64,000 nucleotides of DNA from Slackia piriformis YIT 12062. GTDB lineage: Bacteria; Actinomycetota; Coriobacteriia; Coriobacteriales; Eggerthellaceae. Shown here one piece after another: positions 53,235 through 64,000 of the stretch. The position numbers and the translations under genes were made by a program. Numbering within the stretch: the stretch's first letter is position 1; each line of letters opens with the position of its first letter. The stretch is from the NCBI RefSeq assembly GCF_000296445.1, contig NZ_JH815198.1, forward strand, positions 993,114-1,057,113. Reading direction: 5' to 3'. Under the pieces are notes generated by a model, which saw only the letters and a program-made list of their open reading frames with translations, ran no database searches and was not told the DNA's origin.

Positions 53235-53909
53235 CTATTCCTTCCTGCCTGCGTTCCAGGCGCGTTCATCGACCATCAAAGCCTCGTATGCGCGATAGGC
53301 CGCGCTGCGAGGAGAAATTTTGACCGAGCTTTCGGCTCCGTCTTCAAAGCGTCGCTCGAAACGTACCGGCTCCTCCATAAGCGCCGCGGCAGCAGAGCAC
53401 CCGACGGCGAAGCCGGCAGCGTTCGCGAGCAGATAGGCCGCCTCGAAACCGACGGTGAAATCATGCCCGCCCACAGCAAGAACCGGCACTCCAAGCACGG
53501 TAGCCGCCACGATGCCGGCCACGAGCAACACGATGTAGTTCGCAAAGCTTTGCGCGGGCTTCGCAAGGTGCAGCAGGCATTCCCCCGCGACAAGCAGGAC
53601 ACCCGCGCCCGAAGACAAGAAATCGACCGCCACGACGCCGAAAAGCACACCCGCGTGCTCCAGAGCCAAAGCGCCCAGCGATATGACGACGACCAGCGGG
53701 ACCGTAACGACAGGCAGCACGCTGCGCAGACGCGCAGCGAAAGGCCTGAGCACGGGAGGATGCTCGCAATACACCTGCTTAAGCCTCCCGTGAGGATGGC
53801 GCAACGAGCCCGCCTTCGCCTGCCTGCCCAACCCCGAAAGCTCGTCGCTTTTGACGATGCCCCAGGAAACGATGCCGATGACGGCAACAAGAATAAACAG
53901 TATGCCCAT
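53235..53909 (-). CDS. Membrane protein of unknown function
   Basis: 224 residues from ATG 53909. N-terminal helix, a basic segment, then four more hydrophobic segments (about 60-160) and a cytoplasmic tail with RSAAYRAYEALMVDERAW. No family recognised. First gene of the zinc-ribbon/rnhA operon. Confidence 0.65.
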   Translation of the reverse strand: MGILFILVAVIGIVSWGIVKSDELSGLGRQAKAGSLRHPHGRLKQVYCEHPPVLRPFAARLRSVLPVVTVPLVVVISLGALALEHAGVLFGVVAVDFLSSGAGVLLVAGECLLHLAKPAQSFANYIVLLVAGIVAATVLGVPVLAVGGHDFTVGFEAAYLLANAAGFAVGCSAAAALMEEPVRFERRFEDGAESSVKISPRSAAYRAYEALMVDERAWNAGRKE

Positions 53910-54103
53910 ATGACAATTCCTTTTCGTGTTTTTAGAATGACACCGCCGCAGCTCCCAGCACGACGAACGCAATCGCACGGCAATCGACCGATTCGCGATC
54001 CATGCGGCAAATCTTAGCAAAACGGCATGATATGCTTAACGCGACAGAGAAGCACGCATGCAAAATGACGCGCTTCGCCATATTTCCTCTCAAAGGTGGA
54101 CCC

Positions 54104-54865
54104 ATGTATCAGATCAGCAATTTCACTGAAAACGACGACGTCAACGTCCTCGTCGAATTCGGCGCCTTCAAGGTCATCGAATGGAAGCGCGACTTGAGCG
54201 TCACCGAATCATCCGCCATCACCGCGTATTTCGCAAGCGAGATGAACGTACGACGTCGCCAGGTCATCTGCGACCTGAGCCAAGCCCCCATCACCGTGCA
54301 GGCAGGAGCCATGCAGTGGTCGGTCGGCAACGTCAACACCAACACCGGCGTGAAAGGCGCGGGCGATTTCTTCGGGAAAGCCTTGCGCGGAAGCGTGACC
54401 GGCGAATCGGCCATCAAACCCGAGTACGAAGGAACCGGTCTTTTGGTGCTCGAGCCCACGTATCGTTACATCATCGTGCTCGACGTGGCCGACTGGGGCA
54501 ATTCCATCGTGCTCGACGACGGCTTGTTCCTGGCGTGCTATTCCAGTCTGCAGCACAAGGCGGTCATGCGCAGCAACATATCCTCCGCCGTGGCTGGCAA
54601 CGAAGGGCTTTTCAACCTGGGAATCCAAGGTTATGGCGCACTGTGCCTGGAATCACCCTGCCCGAAAGAAGAGCTCATCGAAGTCACGCTTGACAACGAC
54701 GAGCTCAAGGTGGACGGAAACATGGCACTGGCCTGGAGCGGATCGCTCAGCTTCACCGTGGAGCGATCAGGCAAGTCGCTCATCGGGTCGGCCGCTTCGG
54801 GCGAAGGCCTGGTGAACGTTTACCGAGGCACGGGCAAGGTCCTGCTCGCTCCCACGACGTACTAG
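54104..54865 (+). CDS. AIM24-family protein
   Basis: 253 residues from ATG 54104 (AAAGGTGG upstream). Beta-rich throughout with GAMQWSVGNVN, GTGLLVLEPTYRYI and GNEGLFNLGIQGYG, the trapezoid AIM24/TIGR00266-like fold. Function not established; often said to relate to membrane or stress. Confidence 0.82.
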   Translation: MYQISNFTENDDVNVLVEFGAFKVIEWKRDLSVTESSAITAYFASEMNVRRRQVICDLSQAPITVQAGAMQWSVGNVNTNTGVKGAGDFFGKALRGSVTGESAIKPEYEGTGLLVLEPTYRYIIVLDVADWGNSIVLDDGLFLACYSSLQHKAVMRSNISSAVAGNEGLFNLGIQGYGALCLESPCPKEELIEVTLDNDELKVDGNMALAWSGSLSFTVERSGKSLIGSAASGEGLVNVYRGTGKVLLAPTTY

Positions 54866-54923
54866 AAAGCTCCGCCCCGGCCGGCTTTCCCGAAACGGCA
54901 TGGAGCAAACGCGAATTCAGTGC

Positions 54924-54951
54924 AAGGGCGCCGACGCCATTCGGCGCCCTT
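54924..54951. terminator. Bidirectional terminator between convergent genes
   Basis: AAGGGCGCCGA (54924-54934) and TCGGCGCCCTT (54941-54951), 11-bp perfect stem with 6-nt loop between the AIM24 and AI-2E-type genes. Confidence 0.7.
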
Positions 54952-54958
54952 TGCTGAT

Positions 54959-56143
54959 TTACGCCTCTTCCGCCTTTTCGTCGGCGCGCCTCTTGCGCAC
55001 GATGGTCGCGCGCTCGATTGCGAGCGTACGGATAGTGGCGACCGCGGGAACACCCAGGAACATGCCCAGCACGCCGAACAAGGCGCCGCCCACAAGCACG
55101 GCGGAAAACACCCAGATGCCCGGAAGGCCGACCGAAGCCCCCACCACGTTGGGATAAATCAGATGCGTCTCAAGCTGCTGCAAAACAACGAGGAAGACGA
55201 TGAACCAGACAGCCTGCATGGGGTCGACCGTCAAAATCATGAGGAATCCGATCGCCCCGCCGAGCCATGCACCGAATACGGGAACCAGCGCCGTCAGGCC
55301 CACGCATGCTCCGATGGCCAGCGCGTAGGGCATTCCGAAAACGCCCATGCCGATGGCGCACAGCGTTCCGAGGATAACGGCTTCTATGCACTGCCCCGTG
55401 ATGAAGCGGGAAAACGCCTGATTGGCCACATGCGCCGCACGACGCACCGAAGCAGCGGCAGAGGCGGGCATGAACAGGTCAAGAGCCGAATTCGCTCCTT
55501 TGACGACGCGCTCTTTATCGAGAAGGATGTACAGGCAAAACACCAGAGCCACCACGACCGCGAAAACGTTGTGAAGAATTGACCCCGCCGTTGAGAACAC
55601 CGATTCGAGCATGGATACAACGCTCGAGGAATCCCCGCTCGAAAGGCTCGCCATCAGATCGGTGAAGCTCCGCTCCAGGCTTTCGAGGCTTGCGGAGTCT
55701 ATGGAACCCATGATGGAATCGAGGTTCTGCGACGCCCAGCCGTAGAAATCCCCCGCCACCTTGGCGACACCCGTCTTGATGACGCCCGTGGACGCTTTCA
55801 GCTCCGGAAACACAAGGTTGACGATGACGGCGATAACGGCGCCGATAATGAGAAACGACCCGATGAGACACACGATACGCCGCGATGAGGCGACTATTTT
55901 CTTCGTCGAACGGGGGAAGTAGACGCGCTCGAGGCGCGCCATAATAAGATTCACAAGAAACGCGAACACGCATCCCAGAAGAAGCGGCATGACCGCGATC
56001 CACGCGAGTCCCAAAGCGGCGAACAGCTGGTCGGAATACTGCAGCGCCAACGCGGCGACGAAGAAAAGCCCCACACCAACGGCAACCGTTCGAATGGCGC
56101 GCATATCGAAATTGCGATTTTCTTCCCGATGCTTGTTCTCCAT
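54959..56143 (-). CDS. AI-2E family (TqsA/PerM-like) transporter
   Basis: 394 residues with about eight membrane segments. The central loop (about 130-200) and then FITGQCIEAVILGTLCAIGM and LVPVFGAWLGGAIGF are family signatures. Members export small molecules or ions; substrate here unknown. Confidence 0.88.
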   Translation of the reverse strand: MENKHREENRNFDMRAIRTVAVGVGLFFVAALALQYSDQLFAALGLAWIAVMPLLLGCVFAFLVNLIMARLERVYFPRSTKKIVASSRRIVCLIGSFLIIGAVIAVIVNLVFPELKASTGVIKTGVAKVAGDFYGWASQNLDSIMGSIDSASLESLERSFTDLMASLSSGDSSSVVSMLESVFSTAGSILHNVFAVVVALVFCLYILLDKERVVKGANSALDLFMPASAAASVRRAAHVANQAFSRFITGQCIEAVILGTLCAIGMGVFGMPYALAIGACVGLTALVPVFGAWLGGAIGFLMILTVDPMQAVWFIVFLVVLQQLETHLIYPNVVGASVGLPGIWVFSAVLVGGALFGVLGMFLGVPAVATIRTLAIERATIVRKRRADEKAEEA

Positions 56144-57892
<1,749 letters not shown>

Positions 57893-57923
57893 TTCCGAAG
57901 CATCGTCTTCCATCGCCTTATCC

Positions 57924-57960
57924 AAACGGACGCACCGCACTCGCGGCGCGTCCGTTTTCT
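57924..57960 (+). terminator. Rho-independent terminator of gdhA
   Basis: AAACGGACGC (57924-57933) pairs with GCGTCCGTTT (57948-57957) and a short T-run follows, 32 bases after the gdhA stop. Confidence 0.8.
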
Positions 57961-58132
57961 TTATGAGGCGTCAGGCTGCTGCGCGCCGAAGACCTCGTGT
58001 GCGCGGGGCTTTCCCCGTTGCCTGCCGCAGGCGCAGACGCCTCCATGCCCCTTCGAGCCAGGCCGTTGCTTGAGATGCACGAATTGACACGCAACCGTTA
58101 CGAACGAGGGTCAGCACGCCGCCGAAGACAAG

Positions 58133-58160
58133 AAAAACCCTTCCGAACGGAAGGGTTTTT
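58133..58160. terminator. Bidirectional terminator
   Basis: AAAAACCCTTCC (58133-58144) and GGAAGGGTTTTT (58149-58160) around GAAC. The 57961-58132 stretch to its left has no gene. It may stop the minus-strand transcript of the 39-residue gene. Confidence 0.7.
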
Positions 58161-58312
58161 GCGAGTTGCAATCTATCCGAAAACCGGGCGACACTTCCGG
58201 TTTTCATTCGTCATGAATCAAGACGCCATTTCTATGCAATTTCACGCATATCGGCACAGGTACTACGTGAAATCAGAGAGCATACCGAACGTAGGCGACT
58301 GAATACCAACTC

Positions 58313-58432
58313 CTAGAATGCTCCCAAAATAAGAAGAGCAATAACTCCAATACACGAAAGAGCCCAGATAGATGCGATGGTATACAGTACAGGGGTGCAA
58401 GCCGTCTTCAAGGTTGCTTCACGTTCGGTCAT
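58313..58432 (-). CDS. 39-residue single-helix membrane microprotein
   Basis: Start ATG 58432 with AAAGGAGTG nine bases upstream, a very good ribosome site. The peptide is MTEREATLKTACTP, then one hydrophobic helix (about 15-39) rich in Leu/Ile/Ala to the end (IALLILGAF). No family recognised; intact stop and a terminator downstream make it a credible gene. Confidence 0.6.
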   Translation of the reverse strand: MTEREATLKTACTPVLYTIASIWALSCIGVIALLILGAF

Positions 58433-58782
58433 TCTGATCACTCCTTTGGTCTAGCAAATCCTTCCCTGCCGATGGCGCCATGGTATCACCGAACAAACGA
58501 AAATTCGAGGGGTTAAACGGCCAGTTTTTATTTATAACATTCACTTGTTTGCATAATTGTAATCAATAGGTCTTATAAGCTTGTTAAAACTCACTATAAT
58601 CCCAGGTCATATATTATTTTTTACGATGCATACATGCAGTTTTCCTGCATACTGCGAAAGATTGGAAGCCGTTTTTCATAAAGTTTTTCCTCACTCGACC
58701 AATCCAATGCGCTTTTCTTCTCATTTATGAAGGATTCGTGGATAAGAAGGCAAAACCACGACCTGAAAGCAGGAGAGATGGC
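58433..58782. other. Gene-poor AT-rich gap
   Basis: Between the microprotein and the hydrogenase. Contains a TATAAT-like box near 58595 on the plus strand and a TATAAA-like box near 58540 on the minus strand, neither with a good partner. Nothing else supported. Confidence 0.4.
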
Positions 58783-58822
58783 AAGCAAGAGGGCGATGCG
58801 GATCCGCATCGCCCTCTTGCTT
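58783..58822. repeat. Perfect 40-base palindrome after the hydrogenase gene
   Basis: Both arms (58783-58802 and 58803-58822) match over 20 bases with no spacer. It begins 15 bases past the hydrogenase stop. It would fold into a very stable hairpin, but no T-run follows, so it is an atypical terminator or mRNA 3' stabiliser. Confidence 0.7.
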
Positions 58823-58837
58823 CACGTAGAAAAAACG

Positions 58838-60637
58838 CTAGCGGGACGCAATCGTTCCGTCGGAGCAGACCGCACAAGGCATGGACCAATCGACATGGTC
58901 GCTATGGAGCAGTTCTTCGGCCAGCTCCGATAAAGGCTTCTCCAAAAACGTTTCGTAGCAAGCCTGGACCGCAGGGTTTTCATGGCTGAACCGAATAGCA
59001 CTCTTCGCGTCGATCGCCCGCAGAACGCCTCCGCGCTCCGCAGCAAGCTCCCTTCCTTCATGGATCGGCTGCCCGCCGCCTCCCGCGCACCCTCCCGGGC
59101 ACGCCATAACCTCGACGAAATCGTAATGTACGTCTCCGCGTTGTATGGCGGCGCAAAGCGCGTCGGCGTTGGAAAGACCGCTCGCGATGGCAATGCGCAG
59201 CGAGCGCCCCGCAAGGTCGAAAGTCTTTTCGCGCCAGCCGAATTCGGCGCCTTCGTGGCGAATTTCCTTGAAGGCATCCGGCTGAGGGTTCTTTCCCGCA
59301 ACCAGATAATAGGCGGAACGCAATGCCGCCTCCATGACACCGCCCGTCACGCCGAAGATATGGCCGGCTCCCGAGGCGATGCCGAGCGGAGCGTCGAAGT
59401 CGCGTTCTTCGAGAAGCCCAACGTTCAAGAATCTCGATTTAATCTGTCTCGTCAGCTCGCGCACCGTCAAAACCGCGTCAACGTCGAAGCCGGTTCCTGC
59501 GGCGTCCATGCCCGGATATGCACATTCCGCTTTCTTGGCGACGCAGGGCATGTATGACACGACGAAAAGACGAGACGGGTCTACGCCGAGAAGCTTCGCA
59601 TAGTACGTCTTCGCCAAGGCGCCGAAAATCTGCTGGGGCGATTTCGTCGTGGAAAGCTTCGAGACAAGTTCCGGGTATCGCGCCTTGAGAAAGCGGACCC
59701 AACCCGGGCAGCACGACGTGAACATGGGGCCATCGCCGCCTTTGCCCAAACGGTCAAGCAGCTCGCTGCCTTCTTCCATGATGGTGACATCTGCGGCGAA
59801 GTCGGTGTCGAAGACGTAATCGAAGCCCAGGCTTTTTACGGCAGCCACCATACGCCCAACGCTCGCCTTGTCCTTCGCAAGGCCGAGCCCCTCATGCCAG
59901 GAGGTTCGCACGGACGGGGCGATCTGGGCGATAGTGGTGATCTCGGGGTCGTCTATGGCGTCGAACACGCGCGAGACGTCGCTGCGCTCATGCAGGGCCC
60001 CAACAGGGCAATGCGTGATGCACTGCCCGCAGTAGGAGCAGTCGTCCTTCGCCACCGCGTCGACGCGACTGCGCGAGCCGGAGTCCACAAGCCCCCACAC
60101 AGACAGGGCCTGCACCTTCGAGCACACCGAGACGCATCGCAAGCAGGAGATGCACTTCGCAGGCTCTTTCACCAAGGGGTAGCGATCGTCGACGGGAGAC
60201 TCGTCAAACGAAGTCTTAAACGAAACCTCATGGATACCCATGGTGTCGGCGAGCTCCTGCAGGCGGCATGTTCCGTTTCGAAAGCATGTGGGGCAGCGTC
60301 GGTCGTGACGCGAGAGAATGAGCTTCAGGTTCATCTTGCGCGAAGAACGCACGCGCTGCGTATCGGTGCGGACTTTCATCCCGTCGAACACGGGACTGTT
60401 GCACGCGGCCACCAGATGGTCTATGCCCTCGACTTCGACGAGGCATATACGGCATGCACCTATTTCGTTATAAAGCTCGAGATAACACAGCGTGGGTATG
60501 TCCACCCCCGCGATGCGCGCCGCCTCGAGCACCGTTGCCGAACGAGGAACGCTCACTTCTATATCGTCGATGGTCACGCAGACCTTCGAGGCATCGGACT
60601 GGACGCGGCATGCGTCTTTCTCCATATTCCCTACCAT
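58838..60637 (-). CDS. [FeFe] hydrogenase catalytic subunit (HndD/HydA-like)
   Basis: 599 residues from ATG 60637 (GGAAGG upstream), overlapping the upstream gene by 7 bases. N-terminal 2Fe-2S domain (CYLELYNEIGACRICLVEV), His-Cys3 site, two 4Fe-4S clusters (CISCLRCVSVC and CSYCGQCITHCP), then the H-cluster motifs FTSCCPGWVRF, MPCVAKKAE and EVMACPGGCAGGGGQP, and the small-subunit domain at the end. It makes or uses H2, linked to NAD(P) through the partner flavoprotein. Confidence 0.93.
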   Translation of the reverse strand: MVGNMEKDACRVQSDASKVCVTIDDIEVSVPRSATVLEAARIAGVDIPTLCYLELYNEIGACRICLVEVEGIDHLVAACNSPVFDGMKVRTDTQRVRSSRKMNLKLILSRHDRRCPTCFRNGTCRLQELADTMGIHEVSFKTSFDESPVDDRYPLVKEPAKCISCLRCVSVCSKVQALSVWGLVDSGSRSRVDAVAKDDCSYCGQCITHCPVGALHERSDVSRVFDAIDDPEITTIAQIAPSVRTSWHEGLGLAKDKASVGRMVAAVKSLGFDYVFDTDFAADVTIMEEGSELLDRLGKGGDGPMFTSCCPGWVRFLKARYPELVSKLSTTKSPQQIFGALAKTYYAKLLGVDPSRLFVVSYMPCVAKKAECAYPGMDAAGTGFDVDAVLTVRELTRQIKSRFLNVGLLEERDFDAPLGIASGAGHIFGVTGGVMEAALRSAYYLVAGKNPQPDAFKEIRHEGAEFGWREKTFDLAGRSLRIAIASGLSNADALCAAIQRGDVHYDFVEVMACPGGCAGGGGQPIHEGRELAAERGGVLRAIDAKSAIRFSHENPAVQACYETFLEKPLSELAEELLHSDHVDWSMPCAVCSDGTIASR

Positions 60638-62463
60638 GCGAGCCTTCCTTCCTTGCGCAAGATTCCGCACCCGAAATGATCGCAGTTCAGACAACGCGCC
60701 GCCTCCTGGCGCATTTCGCGATCGGAGAAACCGTATTCGACCAATTCGAAATCCCGTCGGCGTTCCTCGCCGGGACGCTCGCCCAAAACAGCGCGGCCGC
60801 AGGCTATGCGGTCTTCGAGGCGGACGGGAGGAAGGTCGATATCCAAAACGAGCTCGCGATGAAATCCCAGGTCGCGATCGATCGTTTTGGCTGCGGTCTG
60901 ACCGTCGGCGATAGCCAGAATCGCCGTTGCAGGACCCCTCATGCAATCGCCGCCTGCGTAGATGCCCTCCATGGCAACGGCGCTCAGGTCTTCTTCGACG
61001 AAGAAAGACCCTCGCTTGCACGTCATTCCTTCTTTTTCAAACGAACAGGCCTGAATCTCCTGTCCGATGGCCACGACCACCACATCGCACGGCAACGCCG
61101 TCTCGTCGCGATCGGCCGGCATGGGAGAAGGCCTGCCCCCTTTGACGGGACCGATAATCTGGGGCTGCACCACAAGCGAAACAGCTTCGCCCTCGCCGTT
61201 GCATTCTATGCGCAAAGGAGCCATCAGGTCGGCGATATGGCATCCGTCGGCAACGGCGCCCTCGATCTCCTCCGCGAGCGCCGTCATGTCCGCCACGCGT
61301 CGGCGATACACCACGGTCACGCGATCGGCCCCCAAGCGGACGGCTGTGCGCGCAGCATCCATGGCAACGTTGCCGCCGCCAACGATGCAGACCTTCTTTC
61401 CGCGCCAATCGTATGGACGGCCCTGCGCCACCTCCCTCAGGAGCTGCACAGCGGACACCACGCCCCGAGCGTCCTCGCCCGGCATGCCGACCTTCTTATC
61501 GCCGTGAGCGCCGATGGCCACATACACCGCATCGAATTGGCTCCTGAGCTCGGAAAGCGATATGTCCGTGCCCACTTCTACGCCGCAATGAATCTCAACG
61601 CCCGCCTGTTCGATCGAGCGCACTTCTTCGTCGAGGATATCTTTCGGAAAGCGATAGTTCGGAATTCCGTAGCGAAGCATGCCGCCCGCCTTTTCGAGGC
61701 GCTCGTAAACATCGACCCGATGCCCAAGCCGTGCCAGGTAGTACGCGGCAGAAAGACCCGACGGGCCGGCCCCTACGACGGCGACTCGCTTGCCGGTCGA
61801 AGCGAGGCGGCGCACATCGCGAGGACGAAAGGCGTGGTCCACCGCGTAGCGCTTCAGGCCGCGGATGTTCACGGCGTCATCCACCATGGCCCGACGACAC
61901 GTGTGCTCGCACGGATGCTCGCAGACGTACGCGCAAGCGGAAGGAAACGGGTTGTCTTTTCTGATAAGCTCGACCGCGTCGTCGAAGCGACCTGCGGCCG
62001 TAAGGGCGATATAGCCCGGAACGTCCACATGGGCAGGGCACGACACCACGCAGGGCGCCCCTTGAGACGAGCTGCGCAGGCAGCTGCCGTGCGCCATATG
62101 CTGCTCGAAGTCTTCGCGAAATGCGCGGATGCTTATCAAGGCCTGCTCGGCGGCCTGATATCCGATCGCGCAATCGGAACTGACGCGAATATGCTCCGCG
62201 AGCTCCTCGAGGTCTTCAAGAGCTCCTTCGTGCGCGCGCCCGTCGATGATTTCCTCGAGCATATCGGAAATGCTCGCAAGGCCGATGCGGCACGGGACGC
62301 ACTTTCCGCAGCTTTGGGCATGAGCTACGCCTACATGCGCACGCGTCATATCCACGGGACACGTTCCTCGCGCGGTTGCGCCAAGACGGCGCGCCGTCGC
62401 CCCGCATTGCCCGCTCATTGCCGCGAACAATCCCGTTTGCGGCGAAGGGTTCGCTATGCTCAT
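60631..62463 (-). CDS. NuoF-type Fe-S domain fused to a GltD-like NAD(P)H flavoprotein, hydrogenase partner
   Basis: 610 residues, ATG 62463 after CAGGAGG. N-terminal region has SCGKCVPCRIGLASISDML, the 4Fe-4S motif of NuoF/HydB. From about 130 it is a GltD-like protein: CPAHVDVPGYIALTAAGRF, FAD site VAVVGAGPSGLSAAYYL, NAD(P) site VCIVGGGNVAMDAARTA and GIYAGGDCMRG. It lacks the NuoF FMN domain. It would pass electrons between NAD(P)H and the hydrogenase. Confidence 0.88.
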   Translation of the reverse strand: MSIANPSPQTGLFAAMSGQCGATARRLGATARGTCPVDMTRAHVGVAHAQSCGKCVPCRIGLASISDMLEEIIDGRAHEGALEDLEELAEHIRVSSDCAIGYQAAEQALISIRAFREDFEQHMAHGSCLRSSSQGAPCVVSCPAHVDVPGYIALTAAGRFDDAVELIRKDNPFPSACAYVCEHPCEHTCRRAMVDDAVNIRGLKRYAVDHAFRPRDVRRLASTGKRVAVVGAGPSGLSAAYYLARLGHRVDVYERLEKAGGMLRYGIPNYRFPKDILDEEVRSIEQAGVEIHCGVEVGTDISLSELRSQFDAVYVAIGAHGDKKVGMPGEDARGVVSAVQLLREVAQGRPYDWRGKKVCIVGGGNVAMDAARTAVRLGADRVTVVYRRRVADMTALAEEIEGAVADGCHIADLMAPLRIECNGEGEAVSLVVQPQIIGPVKGGRPSPMPADRDETALPCDVVVVAIGQEIQACSFEKEGMTCKRGSFFVEEDLSAVAMEGIYAGGDCMRGPATAILAIADGQTAAKTIDRDLGFHRELVLDIDLPPVRLEDRIACGRAVLGERPGEERRRDFELVEYGFSDREMRQEAARCLNCDHFGCGILRKEGRLAW

Positions 62464-62625
62464 GAAGCCTCCTGGATGTCGACGATAGGGCGTTCAAGCC
62501 CGCCTGTGCGCTTTCGGAGCCATTCGGCGAATCCGAAAGCGTAAGAGACGCATCATCTTACCAGGCTGTCGCTTCAAAGAAGCCGACAATACCCGAGGAA
62601 ATGCGGACGTAACAGGCGCCGCGTC

Positions 62626-63609
62626 CTACGGCACCTCCGTAAGAACCTTCGTCGACGCCACATTGCCGGGCGCAATCATGAGAACGCCGACGTCACCTAC
62701 CTCAGGCGCATCGAAATACAATGTTCCGTCGATGGTCTCGGCCATGGAAAAGCGGTCGCAGCGCTTGAAGGAGATGACCACGTCCACGCCTTCGACCGCG
62801 CAAAACGGCGTCGGGTCGGTTGTCAGAGCAATCACCGTATCCACTTTCGCCGCAGCGAATCGGTCGAGGATGTCCTGGATATGCTCGACAAGGCCTGGAT
62901 CGACCGATTCCGGGTCGACGGAGGAGAAGATGTCGGAAACGCTGTCGTAAGCGCCGGTCGTGCGCGTAGTGACCGTTTCGTTCGTGATGCCGAAAATCCC
63001 CGGGGAGGTCTCGGTCTGCGTCGTGGTGGTCTTCGTGGTGGTCTGTTTGGGGACAACCAGCTCGGAGACCATATCCGGAGTCAGACTGAAAATGCCGTAA
63101 GTATGGCCCTGCTTCATAACGATGCGTCCGGTCATGTAATCCTGGAACGAATCGGGACCGACTTCCATGACGGAGGCGTTCTTCTCGCTGTAATGCGTCC
63201 GCGCCTCTTCCAGGGTGACCGTCTGCGAGGACGAATCCGACCCGCCCTCTTCGTTCTCCGGCGAATCGGGAGATGCGTCCGAATCCGACGAGGGAAGAGC
63301 GGTTCCCTCGAAAAGCACGACATCGTAGCCCGTCATATCCCCCGCGATATCGTCAATGCTGGTGGCGGCCACGTTGAGATTGTGCCCCGCATTGATATAA
63401 GACGTCAGGATAACGAAGCCGGCAAGCACGAGCGCCCCGAAAACGCCGAGCGCAATGAACTCCCGCCTTCTCTGAGAGTGACCATCCGCCGACCGGTCGC
63501 GTGCCTCGAGCAGACGCCGCGCTTCTTCCGAGCAGCGAAAAGCCTCTTCTTCGCATTGGCAAAGATCGCCTTCGGCGCCTTCGTCTTTCATATGCTCGTC
63601 TTTCTGCAT
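62626..63609 (-). CDS. Membrane-anchored protein of unknown function
   Basis: 327 residues from ATG 63609. Acidic Cys-containing N-terminus, one membrane helix (about 52-72), then a long outside part with a Ser/Glu/Asp-rich loop (about 105-130) and a Thr-rich loop (about 190-200). TGYDVVLFEGTALPS and VDTVIALTTDPTPFCAVEGV suggest a phosphoesterase-like alpha/beta fold, but I cannot name it. Follows uvrA by 10 bases. Confidence 0.65.
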   Translation of the reverse strand: MQKDEHMKDEGAEGDLCQCEEEAFRCSEEARRLLEARDRSADGHSQRRREFIALGVFGALVLAGFVILTSYINAGHNLNVAATSIDDIAGDMTGYDVVLFEGTALPSSDSDASPDSPENEEGGSDSSSQTVTLEEARTHYSEKNASVMEVGPDSFQDYMTGRIVMKQGHTYGIFSLTPDMVSELVVPKQTTTKTTTTQTETSPGIFGITNETVTTRTTGAYDSVSDIFSSVDPESVDPGLVEHIQDILDRFAAAKVDTVIALTTDPTPFCAVEGVDVVISFKRCDRFSMAETIDGTLYFDAPEVGDVGVLMIAPGNVASTKVLTEVP

Positions 63610-63619
63610 GGCATCCCCC

Positions 63620-64000
63620 CTACAGCAAATCGCGCAGGAAACGCCCCGTGTGGCTTTCGGGAACCTTGGCCACTTCTTCCGGGGTTCCGCACGCCACGAT
63701 GGTGCCGCCGCGGTCGCCGCCCTCGGGACCGAGGTCGATGATGCGATCGGCGCATTTGATCACGTCGAGATTGTGCTCGATGACAAGAACGGTGTTGCCC
63801 TTGTCCACCAGGCGCTGAAGCACGTCAAGCAGCTGGCGCACGTCTTCCATATGCAGGCCCGTCGTGGGCTCGTCGAGGATATAGAAGGTCTTGCCGGTCT
63901 GCCGACGCTGTAGCTCGCTCGCCAGCTTCACGCGCTGAGCCTCGCCGCCCGAAAGCGTGGTGGCGGGCTGCCCAAGGCGAATATAGCCAAGACCCACGTC
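63620..64000 (-). CDS. uvrA: UvrA, C-terminal end (5' part outside window)
   Basis: 126 residues visible. [22 protein letters not shown] (ABC signature), [20 protein letters not shown] (Walker B) and [12 protein letters not shown] are the conserved C-terminal UvrA motifs. Excision-repair damage sensor. Confidence 0.95.
   Translation of the reverse strand, partial: DVGLGYIRLGQPATTLSGGEAQRVKLASELQRRQTGKTFYILDEPTTGLHMEDVRQLLDVLQRLVDKGNTVLVIEHNLDVIKCADRIIDLGPEGGDRGGTIVACGTPEEVAKVPESHTGRFLRDLL

Noticed and set aside
57961-58132. tRNA or small RNA gene before the 58133 hairpin
   Set aside because: No cloverleaf or T-loop consensus could be found on either strand.

Overview
The window looks like chromosome of an anaerobic Actinomycetota of the class Coriobacteriia (Eggerthellaceae-like). 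This is inferred from moderately high GC, the gene styles, a [FeFe] hydrogenase and NADP-type glutamate dehydrogenase, and no sign of plasmid or phage replication genes. No rRNA or tRNA gene was recognised. The taxonomic call is an inference, not a match to a known genome.

Positions 1-43505 form one large cell-surface locus whose parts match the pneumococcal phosphocholine teichoic-acid system. At the left are a metallo-beta-lactamase-fold protein with choline-binding-type repeats (Pce/CbpE-like phosphocholine esterase), a LicB-like permease and a one-chain HTH-LicC-LicA protein for choline activation. A divergent promoter then drives an aminotransferase and an initiating sugar transferase. 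With the 4,6-dehydratase at 29756-31603, these are the three steps expected for undecaprenyl-PP-2-acetamido-4-amino-2,4,6-trideoxyhexose. Next is a complete D-alanylation operon (dltA, B, C, D and a DltX-like microprotein placed last). The dltA reading frame is broken exactly at a C9 homopolymer.

From 12226 to 41107 lie polymer genes: TarI/TarJ for CDP-ribitol, a cytidylyltransferase-oxidoreductase fusion beside a class V aminotransferase (an unidentified CDP-activated alcohol is suspected), five LicD-type phosphotransferases, many GT2/GT4 glycosyltransferases, two flippases, a Wzy-like polymerase, a Wzz-like protein with a degenerate kinase-like tail, and three large GT-C-like or unknown membrane proteins. 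One of these carries a G10 tract near its start. The locus ends with a large choline-binding-repeat protein carrying a lysozyme-like central domain. The window therefore encodes choline activation, attachment, predicted removal and binding of phosphocholine.

Positions 43679-47677 are a small accessory island: a Tat lipoprotein, a two-gene AAA ATPase/TOPRIM pair that resembles an abortive-infection system, a frameshifted hicA with intact hicB, a MITE-like 171-bp element, and a set of degenerate 26-bp repeats.

From 47689 rightward the content is mostly housekeeping: glf (still surface-sugar related), a universal stress protein, a YtrA-type GntR/ABC exporter operon with a clear promoter-operator, an rnhA operon, an AIM24 protein, an AI-2E-type exporter, gdhA, a 39-residue membrane microprotein, a two-gene NAD(P)H-linked [FeFe] hydrogenase, a membrane-anchored protein of unknown function and the 3' end of uvrA.
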